From: JAVKSL01 sp039583695
GTDB taxonomy: Bacteria > Actinomycetota > Acidimicrobiia > Acidimicrobiales > JAJPHD01
Direction: 5' to 3'
Length of the DNA: 10,224 nucleotides
Assembly (NCBI GenBank): GCA_039583695.1
Contig: JAVKSL010000089.1
Coordinates: forward strand, 1 to 10,224
Shown here: positions 5,239 through 10,224 of the stretch, in pieces
Position numbering within the stretch: position 1 is the first letter of the stretch
Layout of the letters: the number at the start of each line of letters is the position of its first letter
Made by a program: the position numbers and the translations under genes
Notes under the pieces: generated by a model
What the model saw: the letters and a program-made list of their open reading frames with translations, nothing else
Database searches by the model: none
Told to the model about the DNA's origin: nothing

Positions 5239-6404
5239 GCCGCTCGGCTCCAGGCCTCGACGGCGACCGTGGCCCGACGCCGGGCGTCCGCATCGACGGC
5301 CAGCACATCCTCGACGCAGTGCAGCGGCACGGCCACATAGCCCTCAAGCGTCACCGCGACTACCTCGGCAATGCCGGTCCAGGCCAGGCGACGATCCAAG
5401 AAGGCCGCCACCGCAACCTCGTTGGCTGCGCTGAGGCAGGCAGGCGCCCCTCCGCCCTGGCGCCCCGCCTCGTACGCTAGGTCCAGGCAGGCAAATGCCT
5501 GCCGGTCGGGCACGGCGAAGTCCAGCCTGGCCAGCAACGACCAGTCGATGGCGCCGTAGGAGCGCTCGCAGCGGTCTGGAAAGGCCAGCGCGTAACCAAT
5601 GGGCAGGCGCATGTCGGGATTGGAAAGTTGAGCGATGGTAGCTCCATCGGCAAATTCGACCATGGAGTGAACCACTGATTGTGGGTGCACCACTACCTCG
5701 ATCTGCTCATAGCCCACGCCGAAAAGGGCATGGGCCTCGATCACCTCCAGTCCCTTGTTCATCAGCGTGGACGAGTCGATCGTGATCTTGGGTCCCATCC
5801 TCCACGTGGGATGACACAGTGCCTCCTCCACGCCCACGCTGGCCAGCTGCGAAGCAGCCATTCCTCGAAACGGGCCCCCGCTTGCAGTCAGCACCAGCCT
5901 CCTCGCTTCCGCCGCGCGCCCACTCCGAAGACACTGGTGGATGGCGCAATGCTCCGAGTCGACCGGGACGATCTCGGCACCTGGGGTGCGCCGGGCTACC
6001 TGAACCACGGGGGCGGCGGCGATCAGGGATTCCTTGTTGGCCAAAGCGAGGCGGTGACCCGCTTGAAGCGCCGCCAGGGTAACCGGCAGGCCGGCGAAGC
6101 CAACCACACCGTTGACGACGACCTCGGCTTCGGTGGAGATCGCGATGAGTGCCTCGGGTCCCGCAAGGACCTCGACCCCCGCGGGCACCCGCTCAGAAAG
6201 CTCGCCCGCCAGCGTCGGATCCGCGATGGCAACCCTGTCGGGTCGTAGCTGGACAGCTTGGGCCACCAAGGCGTCCACCGATCGCCAGGCGCCGATCGCC
6301 ACGATCCGGTATCTACCGGGCTGGGCCTGGACAACCTCGATTGCCTGGGTGCCTATCGACCCGGTGGAGCCGACCAGGCTGACCGTCCTGGGTTCGGAGG
6401 TCAC
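5235..6404 (-). CDS. dxr: 1-deoxy-D-xylulose 5-phosphate reductoisomerase
   Basis: Dxr converts DXP to MEP with NADPH and a divalent metal, the first committed step of the MEP pathway. The 389-residue protein has the NADPH loop GSTGSIG (12-18) and LANKESLI (121-128). The metal ligands are in PVDSE (Asp149, Glu151), with a third acidic ligand probably Glu223 in LEVIEAH. TASGGPFR (173-180), HPTWRMGPKITIDSSTLMNKG (198-218) and VVHPQSVVHSMVE (228-240) are all present. The stretch after the metal site reads EHCAIHQCL, slightly different from the common EHxAIFQ. Length is normal. The start is GTG at 6404, overlapping the cdsA TGA by 4 nt, with AGGTG about 5 nt upstream. The 3' end overlaps the protease gene in the same way. 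Together with ispG it gives two MEP enzymes in one gene cluster. Confidence 0.97.
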   Translation of the reverse strand: MTSEPRTVSLVGSTGSIGTQAIEVVQAQPGRYRIVAIGAWRSVDALVAQAVQLRPDRVAIADPTLAGELSERVPAGVEVLAGPEALIAISTEAEVVVNGVVGFAGLPVTLAALQAGHRLALANKESLIAAAPVVQVARRTPGAEIVPVDSEHCAIHQCLRSGRAAEARRLVLTASGGPFRGMAASQLASVGVEEALCHPTWRMGPKITIDSSTLMNKGLEVIEAHALFGVGYEQIEVVVHPQSVVHSMVEFADGATIAQLSNPDMRLPIGYALAFPDRCERSYGAIDWSLLARLDFAVPDRQAFACLDLAYEAGRQGGGAPACLSAANEVAVAAFLDRRLAWTGIAEVVAVTLEGYVAVPLHCVEDVLAVDADARRRATVAVEAWSRAA

Positions 6405-7972
6405 CCCACACCTATGTGAAGCAGGCGCACCAGGAAATAAGTCGCCGGGGTGACGAACAACAGAGCGTCCAAACGGTCGAGCACGCCCCCGTGGCCAGGA
6501 AGCATCGACCCCATGTCCTTCACTCCCAGGTCACGCTTGACCACCGACTCGCACAGGTCCCCAAGTGGCGCCACCACGCACACCAGGACCCCGAGGCCTA
6601 GGGCGTTCGCTGTGCCCCAGGGGTGGATCCGGCCAACGATCACCGCGGAGATGATCAGGCAAGCCACGATCCCGCCAATCATTCCCTCCCAGGTCTTGTT
6701 GGGACTTACCGACGGAGCCATGGGGTGACGACCCAGTTTCGACCCCACTGCCAGGGCGCCAACGTCGTAGGCGACCGTCGCGATCACCGCGCCCAGGAAG
6801 AAGGCCTCACCGTGGCGGTCAGGGAACACGGCCGGGCTGAGCAGGAGCGCCGCGAACGACCCAAGCAGGCCAACCCAGAAGAACCCCAGAACCGTTGCAG
6901 CCAGGTTGGCGGTGGAGCGGGCCTTTTCGATCCACAGATACCACAGGAGGCAAACGGCCACGGTCACCACGACCACGACGCCGATGGCCGCATCACCCTT
7001 CAGGTACACTGCGACCATGAGGCAGACCGTCGCAACCAACCCCACCAGGGTGGCCGGCTGGTAGCCGGACTTGCGAAGCACGCCGTAAAGCTCGGCCGCC
7101 GCCATGGTCACCAAGAGGATGACCAAGGCCAGAGCCGCGGGCGGACCCACCTTGAGCGCGATCAGGAGAAGGACGCCGATCCCCACGCCGGTAACAGTCC
7201 TGACCGCTGCGCTCGAGCCGGGGCCGCCCGTGCCCATCGGGTGGCCTCCGCCCACGAGGGCCGGGGCTTCGTCCGCGTAGGCGGGCGCACCGGGTGAGCC
7301 CTCCATTTGGGGGTGGCCCCCACCTGGAATGACGATCCGCCGGGACAGTCGCCGCTCAGGCCGTTCTCCCGGGCGGTCAGCCGGGCGGTCAGCCGGGCGG
7401 TCAGCCGGGCGGTCAGCCGGGCGGTCAGCCGGGCGGTCAGCCGGGCGGGAGGGCGGCTGAGGCGGACCGCCGGGTTGCTCAGTGGGGTCGTCGAGAGCCG
7501 CAAACGTGTCGAACGAGAACAGCTCCTCCGGGTCCATCCTGTCCTCGTCGAGGGCTCCCAGGGCAGCCTCCCTGCCCCCGAGGCGCGCCGGCTCGTAGTC
7601 GGGGTCGTCCCAGTCGGCGTCCCGATCCCGCCAGCCAACCCCGGGGGCGCCCGACGACTGCTTGGGAGCCGTCGCGTAGCGGGCATCCTCACCTCCTCGC
7701 CTGGTGGGGACGATCAGGGGCACCTCGCCAGTCGGAGCGGCGGCCCAGTGGGGCAACTCGACCTCTCCCGACGGCTGCACCGGAGGCAGCTGGGAGTCAG
7801 CTGGCTCCCCATAGCCCGGTATCGGAAAGCGGTGCATCGGTCGCGCGCCGGGCTCCCGATCTACGAAGCCGGGCTCCTCAGCAAAGCCGTCGTCGCGTGA
7901 CCGGGGCCCACGTGCGGCCTCCCGGCGCGCCGAGCCCCGGAAGCCCTCGTCAGCGCCTTCGAAATCATCCAT
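6401..7972 (-). CDS. cdsA: Phosphatidate cytidylyltransferase (CDP-diglyceride synthase) with long hydrophilic N-terminal extension
   Basis: CdsA makes CDP-diacylglycerol from phosphatidic acid and CTP at the membrane, feeding all phospholipid synthesis. From the ATG at 7972 the protein has 523 residues. The catalytic part is about 250-523. It has several membrane segments, SPNKTWEG (423-430) and the family signature SVVKRDLGVKDMGSMLPGHGGVLDR (476-500). The first 248 residues are hydrophilic, rich in Asp, Arg, Pro and Gly, and look disordered. They include six ADRP units (about 178-201). Known CdsA proteins are typically near 270-310 residues, so the extension is unusual. I chose the ATG because GGGAGG lies 4 nt upstream. 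The frame is open to a TTG at 8011, which would add 13 residues. The stop overlaps the dxr start. The gene follows frr, as is usual in Actinobacteria. The function of the extension is unknown. Confidence 0.94.
   Translation of the reverse strand: MDDFEGADEGFRGSARREAARGPRSRDDGFAEEPGFVDREPGARPMHRFPIPGYGEPADSQLPPVQPSGEVELPHWAAAPTGEVPLIVPTRRGGEDARYATAPKQSSGAPGVGWRDRDADWDDPDYEPARLGGREAALGALDEDRMDPEELFSFDTFAALDDPTEQPGGPPQPPSRPADRPADRPADRPADRPADRPADRPGERPERRLSRRIVIPGGGHPQMEGSPGAPAYADEAPALVGGGHPMGTGGPGSSAAVRTVTGVGIGVLLLIALKVGPPAALALVILLVTMAAAELYGVLRKSGYQPATLVGLVATVCLMVAVYLKGDAAIGVVVVVTVAVCLLWYLWIEKARSTANLAATVLGFFWVGLLGSFAALLLSPAVFPDRHGEAFFLGAVIATVAYDVGALAVGSKLGRHPMAPSVSPNKTWEGMIGGIVACLIISAVIVGRIHPWGTANALGLGVLVCVVAPLGDLCESVVKRDLGVKDMGSMLPGHGGVLDRLDALLFVTPATYFLVRLLHIGVG
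7369..7448. repeat. 12-bp tandem repeat in cdsA
   Basis: The plus-strand unit ccgggcggtcag occurs six times without change (7369-7440), followed by 8 nt of a seventh copy. On the coding strand it gives Ala-Asp-Arg-Pro repeats in the N-terminal extension of CdsA. Identical copies in a coding region point to recent slippage expansion. The unit is a multiple of three, so the frame is kept. Confidence 0.95.
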
Positions 7973-7976
7973 GATG

Positions 7977-7982
7977 CCTCCC
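7977..7982 (-). promoter_or_regulatory. Ribosome binding site that decides the cdsA start
   Basis: GGGAGG on the minus strand ends 4 nt before the ATG at 7972. It is one of the strongest Shine-Dalgarno matches in the window and favours this ATG over the upstream in-frame TTG at 8011. Confidence 0.75.
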
Positions 7983-8023
7983 TGGGTGGAACCCAACGCC
8001 CACCTCTTCAACTAGCGAGCTCG

Positions 8024-8596
8024 TCAGACCTCGAGCAGATCCTGTTCCTTGCGCTGCAGCACCCGGTCAATCTCTGTCACGTGCTCGTGGGTGAGCTTAT
8101 CCAGGTCCTTCTCGGCCCTTTCCAGCTCGTCGGTGGTGATATCACCATCTCGCTCCAGGGCCTCTAGGTCGTGGCGGGTGGAGCGCCTCACGTTGCGAAC
8201 CGCCACGCGACCCTCCTCGGCCTTGTTGCGAGCAACCTTGACCATCTCCCTGCGCCGGTCCGTGGTAAGTGGCGGGAAAGCCAAACGGATCACCTGGCCG
8301 TCGTCGGAAGGTGTGATCCCCAGGTCGGACTGCTGGATCGCCTTGCCAATGGCCTTCAACGAGGACTTGTCGTACGGGTTGACTACCAGCAGGCGGGCCT
8401 CCGGAACCGTGAACCCAGCCAGCTGCTGGAGCGGCACCTCGGTCCCGTAGACATCCACTTTGATCTTCTCCACCAGTGCTGGGGTCGCGCGACCGGTTCG
8501 GATCGTGCTCAGCTCAGCAGAGGTGTGCTCCACGGCTTTCACCATGCGTTCCCGGGTGTCGGTGATTGCCATACCGATCAGCGAGTCGTCCATCAC
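8024..8596 (-). CDS. frr: Ribosome recycling factor
   Basis: RRF splits post-termination ribosomes together with EF-G. The 190-residue product shows the family core: an N-terminal helix with AELSTIRTGRATPALVEKI (27-45), the beta-rich domain II (about 46-118, with VDVYGTEVPLQQLA), and the long helices starting with KAEEGRVAVRNVRR (125-138), which contain the conserved basic residues that contact the ribosome. Length is close to the usual 185. The start is either GTG at 8596, overlapping the pyrH TGA by 4 nt, or the adjacent ATG at 8593, overlapping it by 1 nt. GGTGG upstream suits the ATG somewhat better. The pyrH-frr pairing is near-universal in bacteria. About 50 nt separate its stop from the preferred cdsA start. 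Confidence 0.97.
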   Translation of the reverse strand: MMDDSLIGMAITDTRERMVKAVEHTSAELSTIRTGRATPALVEKIKVDVYGTEVPLQQLAGFTVPEARLLVVNPYDKSSLKAIGKAIQQSDLGITPSDDGQVIRLAFPPLTTDRRREMVKVARNKAEEGRVAVRNVRRSTRHDLEALERDGDITTDELERAEKDLDKLTHEHVTEIDRVLQRKEQDLLEV

Positions 8597-9312
8597 CCCA
8601 CCAGCGTACCTATTGGCTCACCAGCGAGCGCGCGCCCTATGTTTCCTGGCTTCATCAGGTCGAAGACGAGGATCGTGAGCACGTTGTCCTTGCAGAACGT
8701 GATCGCCGTCATGTCCATGACCCGCAAGTCCCTCGCCATGACCTCCATGAAGGAGATCTCGTCGAAGCGGGTCGCGCTCACATCCAGCAGGGGGTCCGCT
8801 GAGTAAACCCCGTCGACGCCCGAGTGGGTCCCCTTGAGGACCACGTCGGCGCCGATCTCAGCGGCGCGTAGCGCCGCTGCCGTATCGGTGGTGAAGTACG
8901 GCCGGCCCATCCCCGCGGCGAAGATGACCACACGCCCCTTCTCGAGATGGCGGATCGCCCTTCGGCGGATGTAGGGCTCAGCCACCTCTGCCATGCTGAT
9001 GGCCGACTGGACGCGTGTCGGCTGACCCTGGCGCTCCAGGGCATCCTGGAGCGCCAGGGCATTCACGACCGTGGCCAGCATGCCCATGTGGTCGGACGTC
9101 GCCCGATCCAGGCCAGCTCCGGCACCGGTGGTGCCACGCCAGATATTCCCACCACCTACGACGATGGCCAGCTCCACTCCCAGCTCGGCCCGGGACTCGG
9201 CGATCTCCTGCGCTATGCGCTGGACCACCGCTGAATCGATGGTCTCGTCGGAGGCGGAGCTGGCCAGGGCCTCCCCCGACATCTTCAGCACTACCCGCCG
9301 CCATCGACCCAT
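8593..9312 (-). CDS. pyrH: UMP kinase
   Basis: PyrH phosphorylates UMP to UDP with ATP and belongs to the hexameric amino-acid-kinase-fold family. The 239 residues include KMSGEAL (10-16), the glycine-rich VVGGGNIWRG (51-60) and the uridine-binding region SDHMGMLATVVNALALQDAL (73-92). AEPYIRRRAIRHLEKGRVVIF follows (111-131). Further on are TTDTAAALRAAEIGAD (141-156) and DGVYSADP (167-174). The C-terminus ends in NIGRALAGEPIGTLV, typical for the family. The start is ATG at 9312, 6 nt after the tsf stop, and no strong ribosome site is seen. Its 3' end overlaps frr. The segment coding residues 85-96 contains a perfect long inverted repeat, listed separately. Confidence 0.97.
   Translation of the reverse strand: MGRWRRVVLKMSGEALASSASDETIDSAVVQRIAQEIAESRAELGVELAIVVGGGNIWRGTTGAGAGLDRATSDHMGMLATVVNALALQDALERQGQPTRVQSAISMAEVAEPYIRRRAIRHLEKGRVVIFAAGMGRPYFTTDTAAALRAAEIGADVVLKGTHSGVDGVYSADPLLDVSATRFDEISFMEVMARDLRVMDMTAITFCKDNVLTILVFDLMKPGNIGRALAGEPIGTLVG
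9026..9059. repeat. Perfect 15-bp inverted repeat with 4-nt loop inside pyrH
   Basis: CCCTGGCGCTCCAGG (9026-9040) and its exact reverse complement CCTGGAGCGCCAGGG (9045-9059) flank a GCAT spacer on the plus strand. In the pyrH mRNA this would fold into a 15-bp GC-rich stem with a tetraloop. No T-run follows in either direction, so it is not an ordinary intrinsic terminator. It encodes the family-typical ALALQDALERQG stretch. Confidence 0.95.
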
Positions 9313-9318
9313 TGGCCG

Positions 9319-10110
9319 TCAGGCCACCGACACCTGGGCGAATCGTATGATTCGGGCCAAGCCCAGCAGCTTGGAGATGGTCTGTTTCTCGTCCCGGACC
9401 CAGTCCTGCTCCAGCAGGCAGCGCTCCTTGAACCATCCATTGAGCCGACCTTCCACTATCTTGGGCATTGCAGCTTCTGGCTTGCCCTCGTTCCGGCTTA
9501 TGGTCTCGATTGTGGCCCGTTCGGCGGCCACCTCCTCGGCAGGAACCTCGTCCCGGCGCAGATAGGCGGGTCTGGCGAAGGCTATGTGGACAGCGATGTC
9601 GTGAGCCAGGGATTGGGAGCCACCCTGCAGCTCGACAAGCACGCCATTGACCCCCCGGTCACTTTGGACATGCAGGTATCCATCCACCACCGAACCGTCC
9701 CGAGGGTCGAAGTACACCACACGCCCCAGCGTTATGTTCTCCTTGAGCGCGATCGCTAGCGCCTCGACATCCCCGGATCGCTCGGTCGCGGCGTCGGGTC
9801 CCTTGGCGACAACCGCGCTGGCCAAGTCTTGGGCCAGCTCGACGAACTCCGGCGACTTGGCGACAAAGTCGGTCTCGCAGCGGAGCTCGACCAGTGACCC
9901 GGCGCCGTCGACGACCATGGCCACGGCGCCCTGGACTGCTTCGCGCTCAGCCCTCTTGACCACTGCTGACTTGCCCCGTTCCCGGAGCAGCTTGCTGGCT
10001 GCATTCACGTCGCCATCAGTCTCCTCGAGGGCGCGCTTGCAGTCGAGCATCCCCGCTCCGGTGAGCTGGCGCAGGCTTTGCACCTCTTTTGCAGTGAAGC
10101 TGTTGGACAT
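9319..10110 (-). CDS. tsf: Elongation factor Ts
   Basis: EF-Ts is the nucleotide exchange factor that recycles EF-Tu-GDP. The 263-residue protein has the N-terminal UBA-like domain (FTAKEVQSLRQLTGAGMLDCKRALEET, 5-31). The conserved EF-Tu contact TDFVAK follows (80-85). Two core subdomains include ITLGR and the DIAVHIAFARP segment. The C-terminal part has an EGRLNGWFKERCLLEQ segment typical of the family. Length lies between the short Thermus form and the 283-residue E. coli form, as usual in Actinobacteria. The start is ATG at 10110, 6 nt after the rpsB stop. GAGGAG overlaps that stop, with only about 2 nt between GGAG and the ATG, which is closer than usual. The rpsB-tsf-pyrH-frr order is highly conserved. 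Confidence 0.97.
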   Translation of the reverse strand: MSNSFTAKEVQSLRQLTGAGMLDCKRALEETDGDVNAASKLLRERGKSAVVKRAEREAVQGAVAMVVDGAGSLVELRCETDFVAKSPEFVELAQDLASAVVAKGPDAATERSGDVEALAIALKENITLGRVVYFDPRDGSVVDGYLHVQSDRGVNGVLVELQGGSQSLAHDIAVHIAFARPAYLRRDEVPAEEVAAERATIETISRNEGKPEAAMPKIVEGRLNGWFKERCLLEQDWVRDEKQTISKLLGLARIIRFAQVSVA

Positions 10111-10116
10111 ATCTCC

Positions 10117-10224
10117 TCAGGTCTCCAAAGTGGCGGCTGGGGCTGGCTCGGCGGCGGGGGCTGGCTCGGCGGCGGGGGCTGGCTCGGCGGCGGCTGGGGC
10201 TGGCTCGGCGGCGGGGGCTGGCTC
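10117..10224 (-). CDS. rpsB: Ribosomal protein S2, C-terminal tail only (runs off the right edge)
   Basis: Only the last 35 codons are visible, ending ATLET and TGA at 10119-10117. The visible part is almost entirely an EPAPAA repeat. Nothing in it is diagnostic of S2. The call rests on position, since the gene directly upstream of tsf is rpsB in nearly all bacteria. Actinobacterial S2 proteins often carry Ala/Glu/Pro-rich tails after the conserved fold, which agrees. The stop lies 6 nt from the tsf ATG. Confidence 0.82.
   Translation of the reverse strand, partial: EPAPAAEPAPAAAEPAPAAEPAPAAEPAPAATLET
10134..10224. repeat. 18-bp tandem repeat at the right edge (rpsB tail)
   Basis: The plus-strand unit ggcggcgggggctggctc or close variants occurs about five times to the edge. 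One copy is extended by an extra codon and two carry a silent change (gct for ggg). It encodes Glu-Pro-Ala-Pro-Ala-Ala units and may continue outside the window. Confidence 0.9.

Noticed and set aside
4322..5347. Minus-strand frame of 341 codons overlapping the M50 protease and the dxr end
   Set aside because: Arg/Gly/Pro-rich out-of-frame reading of the same strand; the 9-bp repeat keeps all frames open and lengthens the shadow.
9026..9059. Intrinsic terminator inside pyrH
   Set aside because: The stem is strong but no T-run follows on either strand, and the downstream genes are required in the same unit.

Overview
The window is a high-GC chromosomal segment. Every supported gene lies on the minus strand, so the biological reading order runs from position 10224 down to 1. 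The order is rpsB (3' end) - tsf - pyrH - frr - cdsA - dxr - rseP/M50 protease - ispG - [terminator] - rimP - nusA - ylxR - infB (5' end). This is the translation, phospholipid, isoprenoid and NusA/IF-2 gene order typical of Actinobacteria. Three things suggest an actinobacterium, possibly of the Acidimicrobiia or a related uncultured lineage: the order itself, the high GC with frequent GTG/TTG starts, and a NusA without the C-terminal AR repeats. The class is an inference from gene order and general sequence style; no phylogeny was run.

Layout. The right part (10224-8024) carries ribosomal protein S2 (only its Ala/Pro/Glu-rich tail), elongation factor Ts, UMP kinase and ribosome recycling factor, packed with gaps of 6 nt or overlaps. 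The middle part (7972-2498) carries CDP-diglyceride synthase with a very long hydrophilic N-terminal extension, the MEP-pathway enzymes Dxr and IspG, and an M50 site-2 protease between them. A 167-nt intergenic region (2331-2497) follows, with a strong intrinsic terminator and a candidate promoter. The left part (2330-1) carries RimP, NusA, a YlxR-family RNA-binding protein and the start of IF-2. Most junctions overlap by 4 nt (GTGA type) or abut, which suggests translational coupling.

How the genes work together. S2, EF-Ts, RRF, RimP, YlxR and IF-2 serve ribosome assembly and translation. NusA controls transcription elongation and termination. PyrH supplies UDP for RNA, envelope and CDP chemistry. 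CdsA makes CDP-diacylglycerol, and Dxr and IspG catalyse the second and the penultimate steps of the MEP isoprenoid pathway. The M50 protease probably releases membrane-tethered regulators.

I found no new defence, mobile or biosynthetic system; this is a housekeeping region. The points worth a second look are: (1) a clear ylxR gene with no ATG/GTG/TTG/CTG start before its conserved cysteines, apparently starting at ATA; (2) a terminator-like hairpin inside the likely leader of the rimP-nusA operon; (3) a perfect 15-bp inverted repeat with a 4-nt loop inside pyrH; and (4) a repeated habit of in-frame tandem DNA repeats (9, 12, 15 or 18 bp) that build low-complexity segments in five housekeeping proteins.
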